Assembly (NCBI GenBank): GCA_001794825.1
Contig: MGLK01000016.1
Location: 56,238-120,237, forward strand
DNA from: Caulobacterales bacterium RIFCSPHIGHO2_01_FULL_70_19
GTDB lineage: Bacteria; Pseudomonadota; Alphaproteobacteria; Caulobacterales; Caulobacteraceae
Reading direction: 5' to 3'
DNA: 64,000 nucleotides
Made by a program: the position numbers and the translations under genes
Part shown: in pieces, positions 8,796 to 18,700 of the stretch
How positions within the stretch are numbered: the first letter of the stretch is position 1
Layout: each line of letters opens with the position of its first letter
Notes under the pieces: model-generated
Told to the model about the DNA's origin: nothing
Databases searched by the model: none
Seen by the model: the letters and a program-made list of their open reading frames with translations, nothing else

Positions 8796-9170
8796 ATGAC
8801 CCGGTCCGTTCCCGCCGCTTCCCTGGCCCTCGCCCTGAGCCTGCTCGCCACCTCGGCGCAGGCCATGACGGTGCGCGAGTTCCTGGCCATCGCCGACCGC
8901 CTGCCGCAGAACGCCTCGGCGGTGCTGCGACCGGAAGGACGGCGCCTCGTCAATGAGGTCAGCGGCGCGGTGAACCGGATCAAGGCGGAGCAGGAGGACG
9001 CCCTTCGCGCCGGCCGCCGTCCGGCGCACTGCATTCCTGCCCGCGGCACGGGGATCACCCCCCGGGGGCTCCTCTCGCGCTTCCGGGCGCTGCCCGCCGA
9101 CCGTCGCGACCAGAGCGTCACCGAGGCGCTGCGCCAGTGGATGGCCGAACGTCACCCGTGCCGCGGCTGA
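8796..9170 (+). CDS. Secreted Rap1a/Tai-like small protein
   Basis: A 124-residue exported protein with a signal peptide of about 24 residues (cleavage after AQA). The mature part is helical: a TVREFLAIADRLP start, a Cys before PARGTGITPRGLLSRFRALPADRRDQSV and a C-terminal HPC. The two Cys could form one disulfide. The Cys / ...LL..F...P..R...V........HPC layout resembles the Rap1a/Tai immunity-protein fold, found in many proteobacterial proteins without a partnered effector. No effector or T6SS gene is nearby, so I do not call it an immunity protein. The start is ATG 8796, with GGAGAT 8 bp upstream. Confidence 0.6.
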   Translation: MTRSVPAASLALALSLLATSAQAMTVREFLAIADRLPQNASAVLRPEGRRLVNEVSGAVNRIKAEQEDALRAGRRPAHCIPARGTGITPRGLLSRFRALPADRRDQSVTEALRQWMAERHPCRG

Positions 9171-9279
9171 GCCAGCGCTGATCCGCCTGCGGAATTCCGG
9201 ACTGCCCACAGCGAGCCCGTGTCTGTCCCCGATCAAGCATGCGTCCGCGCATGTCGTAACGGGCGCGCATGAGTAAGAC

Positions 9280-10779
9280 ATGGACCCGATGAACGCCCTC
9301 GCCCCCCTGCCCTTCCCGTCGTCGTCGGATCCGTCGTCGATCCCGTCGATGCCCCACAACCTCGAGGCCGAGCAGGCCCTGCTCGGCGCGCTGATGTTTG
9401 ACAACGCCGTGTTCGAGCGGCTCAGCGACCGGCTGCGCGGCAGCCATTTCTACGAGCCCTTCCACCAGCGGCTCTACGACGCCATCGAGGACCACATCCG
9501 CCAGGGCATGCTGGCCGAGCCCACCATCCTGATGGAGCGGTTCAAGCAGGATCCGGCCTTTCAGGAGTTCGGCGGCCTGCGCTACCTGGCCGATCTCGTC
9601 GACCGCGCCCCGCCGGCCGCCAACGCGCCCGACTACGCCCGTGTCGTCTACGACCTGGCCCTGCGCCGCGACCTGATCCGCATCGGCGGCGAGATCATTC
9701 GCGAGGCCCCCGCCCCGGAAACCCCGGCCATCGACCAGATCGAGCAGGCCGAGCAGCAGCTCTACACCCTGGCCGAGACCGGCAAGCCCTCCTCCGGCTT
9801 CGTCAGCTTCTCGCACGCCCTGTCGGGCGCCGTGCAGATGGCCGCCGAGGCCTACCAGCGCGACGGCAAGCTGGCGGGTCTCGCGACCCACCTCGACGAC
9901 CTCGACCAGAAGCTGGGCGGCCTGCACCCGTCCGACCTGCTGATCCTCGCGGGCCGGCCATCGATGGGCAAGACGGCCCTGGCCACCAACATCGCCTTCA
10001 ATGTCGCCCGCAACTACCGCTGGGAGCCGACGCCGGAGGGCCGCAAGACCGTGTCGGGCGGCGTGGTCGCCTTCTACTCGCTGGAAATGTCGGCCGAGCA
10101 GCTGGCCATGCGTATCCTCGCCGACGCCTCGGGCGTGTCGTCGGACAAGCTGCGCAAGGGCGAGATCGACGCCGCCGACTTCGGCCGCATCCGCGACGCC
10201 GCCGTCGAGATCGGCGAGAGCCCGCTCTACATCGACGCCACCGGCGGCCTGTCGATCTCCAAGCTGGCCGCCCGCGCCCGCCGCCTGAAGCGGATGGAGC
10301 ACGGCCTCGACCTGATCATCGTCGACTACCTGCAGCTGGTCACCACCGGGGAAGGCAACAGCCAGAAGAACCGGGTGCAGGAGGTGTCGGAGATCACCGG
10401 CGGCCTGAAGGCGCTGGCCAAGGAGCTGTCGGTGCCGATCATCGCCCTGTCGCAGCTGTCGCGCCAGGTCGAACAGCGCGAGGACAAGCGGCCGCAGCTG
10501 TCCGACCTGCGCGAATCCGGCTCGATCGAGCAGGACGCCGACTGCGTGATGTTCGTCTACCGCGAGAGCTACTACCTCGGCCGCGCCGAACCGCGCGAGG
10601 GCACCGAGGAGCACCTCAAGTGGCAGGAAGACATGGACCGCCTGCGCAACCAGGCCGAGGTCGTCATCGGCAAGCAGCGCCACGGCCCGATCGGCATCGT
10701 CAAGCTCAGCTTCGACGCCGACACCACCAAGTTCGGCAACCTCGCCCAGGGCCACCGCTACGACGGCTACGGGGATTGA
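9280..10779 (+). CDS. dnaB: Replicative DNA helicase DnaB
   Basis: A 499-residue hexameric 5'-3' helicase of the replisome. The N-terminal DnaG-binding domain (PHNLEAEQALLGALMFDNAVFERL) is followed by the RecA-like motor with Walker A GRPSMGKTAL, LDLIIVDYLQLV (Walker B), SQLSRQVEQREDKRPQLSDLRESGSIEQDAD (H3/H4) and KQRHGPIG. The first ~24 residues are a Pro/Ser-rich tail with two alternative ATGs (9280, 9289); no strong ribosome site separates them. No intein is present. Confidence 0.97.
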   Translation: MDPMNALAPLPFPSSSDPSSIPSMPHNLEAEQALLGALMFDNAVFERLSDRLRGSHFYEPFHQRLYDAIEDHIRQGMLAEPTILMERFKQDPAFQEFGGLRYLADLVDRAPPAANAPDYARVVYDLALRRDLIRIGGEIIREAPAPETPAIDQIEQAEQQLYTLAETGKPSSGFVSFSHALSGAVQMAAEAYQRDGKLAGLATHLDDLDQKLGGLHPSDLLILAGRPSMGKTALATNIAFNVARNYRWEPTPEGRKTVSGGVVAFYSLEMSAEQLAMRILADASGVSSDKLRKGEIDAADFGRIRDAAVEIGESPLYIDATGGLSISKLAARARRLKRMEHGLDLIIVDYLQLVTTGEGNSQKNRVQEVSEITGGLKALAKELSVPIIALSQLSRQVEQREDKRPQLSDLRESGSIEQDADCVMFVYRESYYLGRAEPREGTEEHLKWQEDMDRLRNQAEVVIGKQRHGPIGIVKLSFDADTTKFGNLAQGHRYDGYGD

Positions 10780-10783
10780 TCGC

Positions 10784-11131
10784 CTACCAGTACCGCGGAT
10801 AGTCGCCGTAGCGGCGCACCCGCTCGTAGCCGTAGCGGCCGTCGCGGTTGTAGCCGCCGAAGCCGTAGCCGCAGGGGTCTTCCTCCGCCGACAGCTGCCG
10901 GCCGATCAGGGCTCCGGCCGCGGCGCCGATGGCGGCGCCGGCCTCGCGGTCGTCGTCTCCTGCGACCGCGGCGCCTATGGCCCCGCCCAGCAGGGCGCCC
11001 GCGGCCATGGCGCGGTTACGGTTCTCGGCGTAGTCGCGCTCGCAGGCCGAGGCGTAGCCGTCGGTGGTGGCGCAGCCCGCCAGCACGGCCGTGGCGGTCG
11101 CCGCTGCTGCGAGAGTCAGGAAACGGGTCAT
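10784..11131 (-). CDS. Glycine-zipper lipoprotein
   Basis: A 115-residue lipoprotein. The signal peptide ends in lipobox LAGC (Cys at about residue 20). A glycine-zipper hairpin (AGALLGGAIGAAVAG and AGAAIGAAAGALIG, separated by DDDREA) of the 17-kDa-antigen/Gly-zipper_2TM type follows, then a Tyr/Gly/Arg-rich tail with repeated YGYxRxRRYGDYPRYW character. Such proteins sit in the outer membrane or periplasm with structural roles. It is convergent with dnaB, 4 nt away. Confidence 0.75.
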   Translation of the reverse strand: MTRFLTLAAAATATAVLAGCATTDGYASACERDYAENRNRAMAAGALLGGAIGAAVAGDDDREAGAAIGAAAGALIGRQLSAEEDPCGYGFGGYNRDGRYGYERVRRYGDYPRYW

Positions 11132-11192
11132 CGGTCTCTCCTCCTCCCCCGGGGTCCGAACACGGTTTGCGAGGGAGGGGTTCCGGCCCGGC

Positions 11193-12008
11193 TCAACCCT
11201 TGACGCTGCCGGCCAGCATGCCGCGGATGTAGTAGCGCTGCAGGGCGAGGAAGAGGATCAGCACCGGCGCCACGGTGATCACCGCCCCGGCCATCATCAT
11301 CTCGATGTCCTGCACGTGTTCGCGCGACAGGGCCGCCAGCGCCACCGGCAGGGTGTAGTTCGACTGGTCGGTGAGAATGATCAGCGGCCAGAGGAAGTCG
11401 TTCCAGCTGCCGAGGAAGACGAACAGGGCCAGCGTCACCACGATCGGCTGCAGGCTGGGCAGGACAATGCGTCGGAAGATCTGCCCCTCCGTAGCGCCGT
11501 CCACCCGCGCCGCCTCCAGCATCTCGTCCGGGATCGACAGGGCGTACTGGCGGACGAGGAACAGGCCGAAGATCGAGGCCAGCCACGGCACCAGCGCTCC
11601 GGCGTATGTGTTCACCAGCCCCATGCCCTTCAGCATCAGGAACAACGGCAGGGTGCCGATCTGGGCGGGCACCACCAGCGCCGCCACCAGCAGCTGGAAC
11701 AGCCGCTCCCGCCCGCGGAAGCGCAGCTTGGCGAAGGCGTAACCGGCCGGGACCGTGAACAGCAGGGCGAGGATCGTCGCCAGGGTCGCGAGCACGACGC
11801 TGTTCCACAGGTACCTTCCCATGCCCTGGCTCACGAACAGCTCCCGATAGTGCTCGAGCGTCCAGGTCGAGGGCAGCAGCGGCGGCGGGAAGTTGGCCGC
11901 CTCGCCCGTGGACATGAAGCTGACTGACACCATCCACGCCAGCGGGAACAGCACGACCAGCGCGATCACGGCGACGGCGAGGTTCAGCAGGAGCGCGCGC
12001 GGCTTCAT
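11193..12008 (-). CDS. Carbohydrate ABC transporter permease (MalG-type)
   Basis: A 271-residue inner-membrane permease with six transmembrane segments and the cytoplasmic EAA loop EAARVDGATEGQIFRRIVLP that docks the ATPase. It forms a heterodimer with the MalF-type permease encoded just upstream, whose stop overlaps its ATG (ATGA at 12005-12008). It is the last gene of the sugar operon. No ATPase gene is adjacent, so it must share one encoded elsewhere. Confidence 0.93.
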   Translation of the reverse strand: MKPRALLLNLAVAVIALVVLFPLAWMVSVSFMSTGEAANFPPPLLPSTWTLEHYRELFVSQGMGRYLWNSVVLATLATILALLFTVPAGYAFAKLRFRGRERLFQLLVAALVVPAQIGTLPLFLMLKGMGLVNTYAGALVPWLASIFGLFLVRQYALSIPDEMLEAARVDGATEGQIFRRIVLPSLQPIVVTLALFVFLGSWNDFLWPLIILTDQSNYTLPVALAALSREHVQDIEMMMAGAVITVAPVLILFLALQRYYIRGMLAGSVKG

Positions 12009-12964
12009 TCGTAGGCCCCCACCCGCTTCGCCACCCACAGCTGCACCAGGGTGACCGCCAGGATGCACAGGAACAGGATGAAGGCCACGGCGCTGGCGGA
12101 GCCGAGGTTCCACCATTTGAAGCCCTCCTCGTACATGAAGTAGAGCACCGTCACCGTGGACTGGGCCGGTCCGCCCTGGGTCATGACGTAGGGCTCGGCG
12201 AACAGCTGGAAGAAGCTGGCCACCGAGATGATCGAGACCAGCAGCACGGTGGGGGCGATGGCCGGCAGGGTGACGTGCCGGAACCGGCTCCACGGCCCGG
12301 CCCCGTCGATCCGCGCCGCCTCGTAAAGGTCGTCGGGAACCGTCTGAAGGACTGCGAGGAAGATCAGCATGTTGTAGCCGAAGATCTTCCACACCACGAA
12401 CATCAGGATGGCCGGGATGGAGGTCGAGGGATCGCCCAGCCAGTCCACCGCCGGCAGGCCGACCGACCTGATCGCCCAGTTGATGACGCCGTAGCGGGTG
12501 TGCAGCAGGTAGTTCCACAGCACCGCGGTGGCGACCAGGGTGGTGACGAAGGGGGCGAAGAAGATCACCCGCCACACCGGCCGCCACTTCACCGTCCGGT
12601 CGTTGAGGATCACCGCCGCCAGCAGCGAGGCCGCGATCGACAGGGGCACGCCGAACAGGGCGAACAGTCCCGTGTTCTTCATCGCCCCCCAGAACAGGGG
12701 ATTGGCGAACAGCCGCTCGTAATTCTGCAGGCCGACGAAGCGGAGGTTGGACAGGTCGGCGAGAGCGTAGATGTCGAAGTCGGTCAGGCTGAGCAGCAGG
12801 GCCGCGGCCACCGGAATGCAGAAGAACAGGCCGATGGCGATGAGCGCCGGCGCGAGGAAGCCCCACGCCGCCTGCTCGCGGGCCCGGAGCCGCGACGGCC
12901 GCCGCGTCGGCCGTGCCGCGGCCTCTCCCTCGACCTTCGCCGCGTTCAGCCGGATGTCGGTCAT
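12005..12964 (-). CDS. Carbohydrate ABC transporter permease (MalF-type)
   Basis: 319 residues: a basic N-terminal tail of about 35 residues, then six to seven transmembrane segments and the EAA loop EAARIDGAGPWSRFRHVTLP. It imports the sugar delivered by the binding lipoprotein encoded immediately upstream; start and stop overlap by ATGA on both sides. The substrate is inferred from the neighbouring glucanase and beta-glucosidase. Confidence 0.93.
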   Translation of the reverse strand: MTDIRLNAAKVEGEAAARPTRRPSRLRAREQAAWGFLAPALIAIGLFFCIPVAAALLLSLTDFDIYALADLSNLRFVGLQNYERLFANPLFWGAMKNTGLFALFGVPLSIAASLLAAVILNDRTVKWRPVWRVIFFAPFVTTLVATAVLWNYLLHTRYGVINWAIRSVGLPAVDWLGDPSTSIPAILMFVVWKIFGYNMLIFLAVLQTVPDDLYEAARIDGAGPWSRFRHVTLPAIAPTVLLVSIISVASFFQLFAEPYVMTQGGPAQSTVTVLYFMYEEGFKWWNLGSASAVAFILFLCILAVTLVQLWVAKRVGAYE

Positions 12965-14232
12965 GCCCGCCCCCGCTCCAGCATCCAGCGACGCTTTTCC
13001 AGCAGCCGGTCGGCGCGGCGGTCGATCTCGGCCCCCGCCTGTTCCGGGGTGAACTCGCCGCGCACCATGCGCTCGGCGACGATCTGCATCTCGGTGACGA
13101 TGCGCTCCCACTCGGGCACCTTGGGCACCGCCTTGGCGCGGGCCAGCTGGCCCTCGAAGGCGGCGATGTAGGGATCGTTCGCCACCGTCGGTGTCTCCCA
13201 GGCGCTGCGCCGGGCCGGCAGGTCGCCGGTGATTTCGTTGAACCGCGCCTGCACCGCCGGCTCGGACAGGTACCGCACCAGCTTCCACGCCGCCTCCTGT
13301 CGGGGCGAGGAGCGGAACACCACCAGCGAAGAGCCGCCCGGGGCCGAGGCGCCGAGCCCGTCCGGACCGGGCACGCCCGAGGTCATCCACTGCGTCGCGG
13401 GGCTGAGACGGTTGCGGAAGTCGCCGATGGTCCAGGGGCCCGAGAAGTAGAAGCTGAACCAGCCGCGCTCGAACTCGGTCCAGACGTTGGAGATCTGCGC
13501 CGCCGAAGCCACCGGGGCCAGGCCCTCGGCGAACAGGCTCCTGTAGAAGGCCAGCGCCGCCACGAACGATGGGCTGGAGAAGTTGCCGCGGGTCCCCTCC
13601 TCCCGCAGCAAGGGCGCGTCGCCCTGCAGGCCGAAGGTCAGCAGCTGCTCGAACTCGTTGAGCGGCAGCAGAACCGCATAGCGATCCGGCCCGACGACCC
13701 GCTTCACCGCGTGCATCGCCTGCTTCCACCCCGCCCAGGTCGGGGGCACGGCGTCGTATCCGGCCTCGGCGAGCAGGTCGGTGCGGTAGAAGATCAGCCG
13801 GGTGTCGACGTACCACGGCGTCGCCACCGCTCGACCGTCGATCCGGTTGGTCTCCAGCACCGCCGGAAACTGGTCGGTCAGCAGGTCCGAGGCGAAGGCC
13901 GGCAGCGGGCTGATCGCGCCGATCGCCTCCATCTCCGACACCCAGGTGTTGCCGACCTGGCTGACGTCCGGCAGGGAGTCGCCGGCGTAGGCCGTGAGCA
14001 GCTTCTGGTGCGCCGCCGTCCACGGCAGGGCCTGGACGTCCACCTTGATCCCGGGATTCCGCCGCTCGAACTCCGGCAGAATCTGCGGGACGTGGGTCGC
14101 CTCGTTGCCCATGGCCCAGAAGCGCAGCCGCACCGCCCCGCCCTCCCCCGCCCCGCAGCCGGCCAGCCCCGACGCGGCGGCCCCGGCCATCAGGCCGAGC
14201 GTCGCGCGCCGGTCCGGCCGGAACGGGATCAT
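12961..14232 (-). CDS. Extracellular sugar-binding lipoprotein (ABC family 1)
   Basis: A 423-residue substrate-binding protein. The N-terminus has twin arginines (RRATLG) and a lipobox LAGC at about residue 26, so it may use the Tat route before lipidation. The mature domain shows family-1 sugar-binding features: VRLRFWAMGNEATHVPQILPEFERRNPGIKVDVQALPW near the start, DVSQVGNTWVSEM, WYVDTRLIFYRTDLL and a C-terminal helical lobe. It captures oligosaccharide in the periplasm for the two downstream permeases. Its ATG overlaps the stop of the glucanase (ATGA). Confidence 0.92.
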   Translation of the reverse strand: MIPFRPDRRATLGLMAGAAASGLAGCGAGEGGAVRLRFWAMGNEATHVPQILPEFERRNPGIKVDVQALPWTAAHQKLLTAYAGDSLPDVSQVGNTWVSEMEAIGAISPLPAFASDLLTDQFPAVLETNRIDGRAVATPWYVDTRLIFYRTDLLAEAGYDAVPPTWAGWKQAMHAVKRVVGPDRYAVLLPLNEFEQLLTFGLQGDAPLLREEGTRGNFSSPSFVAALAFYRSLFAEGLAPVASAAQISNVWTEFERGWFSFYFSGPWTIGDFRNRLSPATQWMTSGVPGPDGLGASAPGGSSLVVFRSSPRQEAAWKLVRYLSEPAVQARFNEITGDLPARRSAWETPTVANDPYIAAFEGQLARAKAVPKVPEWERIVTEMQIVAERMVRGEFTPEQAGAEIDRRADRLLEKRRWMLERGRA

Positions 14233-15662
14233 GCGCGATCCAGCCAGCCGCCGGAGAAACCGGCGACCCTGAGTCCGCGGGTGATGTTCGGCTCGCCGCG
14301 CATCCGGCGCCACACGGCGTCGGAGCGATGGTTCTCGATCTGGATGACGATCGGGCCCTGGTCGATGCCCAGGTAGTCGCCGTCGACCCAGCCCACGCCG
14401 GGCACGATGCGGCCGTGCCGCAGCTCGCGGTCGGTCGCGGTCAGGGTGGGGTTGAACGAGTCGAGGAAGCCGTACTCGGTGTAGATGGCCGGGCCGTAGC
14501 GCCCCTTCATGGCGTGGAAGCAGGCGGTGACCTCGGCCGGGGCGAAGGGCATGGAGCCCAGCGCCGCCGTCGGCGCCAGGGTGCCGTCGTCGCGCTCGCC
14601 GGGGCCGCGCGCCGAATAGCTGAAGAACTGCCGTTCGCGCCCGTCGATCACCTGCCGGAAGTCCCCCGGCCCGTCGCAGGCCGTCAGGCCCCAGACGTCC
14701 GCCGAATAGCCGGCCCAGCCCATCGGGTTGCGGATCGCGTAGTTCCGCTGCGCCGCCACGGCGCGGACGCTGTTCTGGAAGTAGTCGAAGCCCGGGATCT
14801 CGGCCTGCTTCGACCGCATGAATTCGTCGTGGATGCCGCGGAAGTCCACGAACATGTGGCTGTACTGGTGGCCGAACAGCGGCGCGAAATGCAGGTGCGC
14901 CGGGCCGTACTCGTCGGTCCAGCTGCGGTCGTAGACGCTGCACCATTCGTCCCACACCGCCTTCGGCAGCGGATGGGTGGGGCTGCCCATGGCCAGCAGC
15001 AGCACCAGCATGCCCTCGTTGTAGACGTTCCAGTCGGCCTCGATGAAGCCGCTCTCGGGCCGCCAGCCCATGGTGATGCGGTTGGAGCGGACCTCGGTCC
15101 AGTCCCACTCCACCCGCTCGTAGATCGCCTGGGCCAGCCGGCGGATCTCGGCCTCGTCGGCATGGTCGCCGTCGAACCAGCGCGCCGCGAACAGCATGCC
15201 GCCAAGCAGCAGGGTGGTGTCGACCGTCGACAGCTCGGTGTCGCGGTAGCGGCGGCCGGTCTCCATGTCGAGGAAGTGGTAGAAGAAGCCCTTGTGGCCG
15301 GCGACGCCCGTCGCCTGCGGCCCCTGCGGCGCACCGTGGAAGAAGCGCAGGGTGATCAGGGTCCGCTCGCGGGCTTCCTCGCGCGTCATCCAGCCCCGCT
15401 CCACCCCGATGGGCCAGCAGGTCAGGGCGAAGCCGACGGCGGCGATCGAGGCGAACGACTGTCGCGGCCAGCGGTCGGGGGTCAGGCCGTTGGACCGGTT
15501 TGTCGTGTGCACGAACCAGTCGAAGGTCCGGCGTTGCAGATCGTCAATCTGGGGGTCGATCTCCGCGGACGGGAGGCCGCCGGCACGGGGCGTGGCGCAG
15601 CCCGCGGCGGCCAGCGCGGCGGCCGCCACCGAGGACCCCATCAGGAAACGTCGACGATCCAT
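14229..15662 (-). CDS. Glucoamylase-fold glucanase, GH144-like (candidate endo-beta-1,2-glucanase)
   Basis: A 477-residue exported protein with a Tat-like lipoprotein leader (MDRRRFLMG ... AAGC). The body is the (alpha/alpha)6 Glycoamylase domain: DLQRRTFDWFVHTTN, RWPRQSFASIAAVGFAL, GFFYHFLDMETGRR, ELSTVDTTLLLGGML, YNEGMLVLLLAMGSPTHPLP, WGLTACDGPGDF and WVDGDYLGIDQGPIVIQIENH. This family includes the bacterial endo-beta-1,2-glucanases of GH144. The specificity here is inferred from family plus the GH1 and importer context. The start is ATG 15662, with GGAAGG upstream. First gene of the glucanase-SBP-permease operon, all junctions being ATGA overlaps. Confidence 0.82.
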   Translation of the reverse strand: MDRRRFLMGSSVAAAALAAAGCATPRAGGLPSAEIDPQIDDLQRRTFDWFVHTTNRSNGLTPDRWPRQSFASIAAVGFALTCWPIGVERGWMTREEARERTLITLRFFHGAPQGPQATGVAGHKGFFYHFLDMETGRRYRDTELSTVDTTLLLGGMLFAARWFDGDHADEAEIRRLAQAIYERVEWDWTEVRSNRITMGWRPESGFIEADWNVYNEGMLVLLLAMGSPTHPLPKAVWDEWCSVYDRSWTDEYGPAHLHFAPLFGHQYSHMFVDFRGIHDEFMRSKQAEIPGFDYFQNSVRAVAAQRNYAIRNPMGWAGYSADVWGLTACDGPGDFRQVIDGRERQFFSYSARGPGERDDGTLAPTAALGSMPFAPAEVTACFHAMKGRYGPAIYTEYGFLDSFNPTLTATDRELRHGRIVPGVGWVDGDYLGIDQGPIVIQIENHRSDAVWRRMRGEPNITRGLRVAGFSGGWLDRA

Positions 15663-15696
15663 GGCTGCCACCTTCCTACTCCAAACGCGTACCGAC

Positions 15697-15735
15697 AAAA
15701 AAAGCGGCCGCCCGCGCCGGAGCGTGGGCGGCCGT
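15697..15735 (-). terminator. Terminator downstream of the TonB receptor gene
   Basis: A 13-bp GC-rich stem (arms 15705-15717 and 15722-15734, one G-T pair) with a CGGA loop. On the minus strand a run of seven T follows (15697-15703). It separates the receptor transcript from the glucanase operon, perhaps allowing differential expression by partial readthrough. Confidence 0.75.
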
Positions 15736-15751
15736 CAGGCTCAGGAGACGA

Positions 15752-18700
15752 TCACCAAGCGTAGCGCATGCCCACCTGGAAGGTCCGGGTCGGGAACAGC
15801 ACCGCGCTGGGCTGCCCGAAGTTGGGGTTCGGGCTGGAGGCGGAGCCCGTCCCGCCGTCGAAGCCCGTGTAGTTCCGGAAGTTGAACACGTTGATGGCGT
15901 CCACGAAGAGCTCGAGCTCCGAACCGTTGCCGATCTCGAAGTTCTTGGTCAGGCGCAGGTCCAGGTTCCGGTAGGCGAAGGCGTTCGGAACGATGAAGCT
16001 GTGTTGCTCGGGACGGCCGCCGTAGGGGCGGTACACGAAGTTGGGTCCGGTTCCATCGAACACATCGAAGGGCGTCCCGGATCCGAGCGTCAGGATGCCC
16101 GACAGGCGGAAGTCCAGCGGAAGATCCACGATGCCGTTGGCGACGATCCGGTGGCGTTCGTCGTTCTGGCTGGACCGCCACGGCGAGGTTTCGACGTCGA
16201 AGCAGTCGAAGCAGAAATTGTCGTTGCCGCCGTTCTGGCGCGACTCCGACAGGGTGTAGGCGATGTTCAGCCCCCAGCCCGAAGCCTCGGTGTAGGGCTT
16301 GTCCGCCTTCAGATAGAGGGCGGTGAACTCGCGTTCCTTGTTGTGATCGGAGACCAGGTAGCCGCGATACGGGTTCGTACCGTCGGGTCCACACCAGCCG
16401 CCATTGTCGCCGAAGCCGTTGCCCTGGGCCGGACGGGTCGGCTCGTTGCAGCGGTTCAGATACAGCCAGGTGAACTCGTTCTCGGTCTTGCCGTAGGCCA
16501 GCGTCAACTCGGTCTGCCAGTCGCCGAAGCGCTGACGGACGCCGAGGTTGAACTGGTCAGTGCGCGGCGGCTCGAAGTCGTTCTGGAGCAGGAAGGCCTC
16601 GCCGCGCGCCGGGATATTGGCCAGCAGGGCGTCCAGCCCGCCCGTCGTCATGTAGGACGGGTCCCACAGGAACGGATCGCCCGAGCTGCCGTCCGCCACG
16701 CCCGGCGCTCCGCCGGTCGTCGAGAAGAAGACGTTCTGCGAGAAGTCGAAGGGCTTGGCGATCTCGTCGAACGAGAAGTTGAACATCACCCGGTCGTAGT
16801 ACCGCCCGGCGCCGCCGAAGATCACTGTCGAGCGATCCCCGAAGACGTCGTACGAGAAGCCGATCCGCGGCTGGAACGCCCCGGCGAACGGATCGCGATT
16901 GTCGCCGGTGGCGATGTAGTCGTCGATGTTGAACCAGCTCGGCGCATAACCCGCCGCCTTGCCGCCGTTGGTGGAGGCGATCCACTGGTTCAGGCCGTCG
17001 ATCACCGACTGCGGCGTGACGTAGTCGTTGTTGTTGGCGTTGTCCTCGTAGTCCCAGCGGATGCCGAGGTTCACCTCCAGCTGATCCGTGATCTGCCAGT
17101 CATCCTGAATGTACAGGCCGATGACGTTGTTGGTCAGGTCGACGGTCGGGAACTCGTTGCCCAGCTCGACACGATACGGAACGTCGGCGTCGCCGCTCGC
17201 TACGCCATCGAGATCATAGAAGAACTGAGGGTTACGGCCGAACTCCTTGATCACCTGATAGTTTTGGCGCGAGTACTTGGCCCCCATCTTGATCGTGTGG
17301 AAACCGTTGAACTCGATCTCGTTCAGCGTCAGGTCGTTGCGGAAGGTGAGCGCCTCGTCCGTGATGTCCTGGCGGGTGTTGGCGCCGCCCAGGTTCAGTA
17401 TGGAGACGCCGCCGAACGGATCGTAGCCGTTCTCGAAGATCCGGTAGCTCGCACCGGGCATGTCGAAGTTTGCGGCCGTCGGGTTGTAGTTGTAGTTCCG
17501 GTAGTCGACCGCGAACTCGTTCAGGAAGCTGTCGCCCTGCCACTGGTAGCGCAGGTTGGCGCCCTTGGTGGTCTGCTGCAGCCCGGTGGCGCGTTCGAAC
17601 GAGTTGGCTCCGCCCACGCCCGTGACGTCGGCCTCGTCCCGATACGTCAGGCTGAGATCGACCAGGTGGCCGTCCGCCGGCTGCCAGCTCAGCTTGCCGA
17701 AGAACAGGTCTTCCTCGAACGGCGTGCCGAAGGTGCCGATATAGTCGGCGAACATCGTCGTGAAGCGCGGATCCTGACGGCCCAGGTTCACGGTCGCGGC
17801 GCGGCCTTCCTCCTTGCGCTCGTAGGTGCCGAAGAAGTGCAGCTGGTCCTCGATGATCGGCCCGCCGAGAGCGAACCCGTACTGCTGAACCTCGAGGGAG
17901 GGCTGCTCATCGCCGCGTCGCTCGGAGAACACGTCCTGGGTGATGAAGTCCTGGTCGCGATAGGTGCCGAACACCTCGCCGTGGAACTCGTTCGTGCCCG
18001 AACGGGTCACCGCCGTGATGATCGCCGAAGAGGCCTGCTCGTATTCGGCCTTGAAGTTCTGGCTGACGACCCGGAACTCCTGGATGCCGGCCTGCGGGAA
18101 GGGGTTGCCGCGGCTGTCGTCCTGGCCCGCGATGCCGCCGGCGATGACGTTCGACTTCAGGCTGGCGCCGTCGATGAAGGCGTTCACCGACTCGGCGCGC
18201 TGGCCGCCCGCCGTGATCGTGACCTCCGCCTCATTGGTGGAAACCCGCACGCCCGGCGCGAGGGCCGCGAAATTCAGGAAGTTGCGGTTGATCTGCGGCA
18301 GGGTCTGGATCTGCTCGGTCGTGACGTTGGTCGCGATCTCGGGCGTGCGGACCTCGGCCAGCCTCCGGCCGGTGACGACGATTTCGCCCAGCTCGGTGGC
18401 CCCGGAATCGGCGACGACCGCGCCGCCGCCGCCGATCTCGAGGTCCAGTTCGCCCACCTGGCCGACGCCGATCGAGACGACGTCGCTGGTCGACTGACCG
18501 TCGGCGGTCGTCGCGGTGATCTCATAGGTCCCCGGCCGCAGGCCCGACAGCACATAGCCGCCGCTGCTGTTGGCGGTGGTCCGCGTGGTGAAGCCCGTGG
18601 CCACGTCGCGAGCGACGATCTGCGCTCCGGCCTCGGCCGCCGCGCCCTCGGTGACGGCGCCGCGGATCGTCGACGTGGTCACCTGGGCGGAAACACCGCC

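Noticed and set aside
8796-9170. T6SS immunity protein
   Set aside because: The Rap1a/Tai-like layout alone is not enough; no effector, Hcp, VgrG or other secretion gene is nearby.
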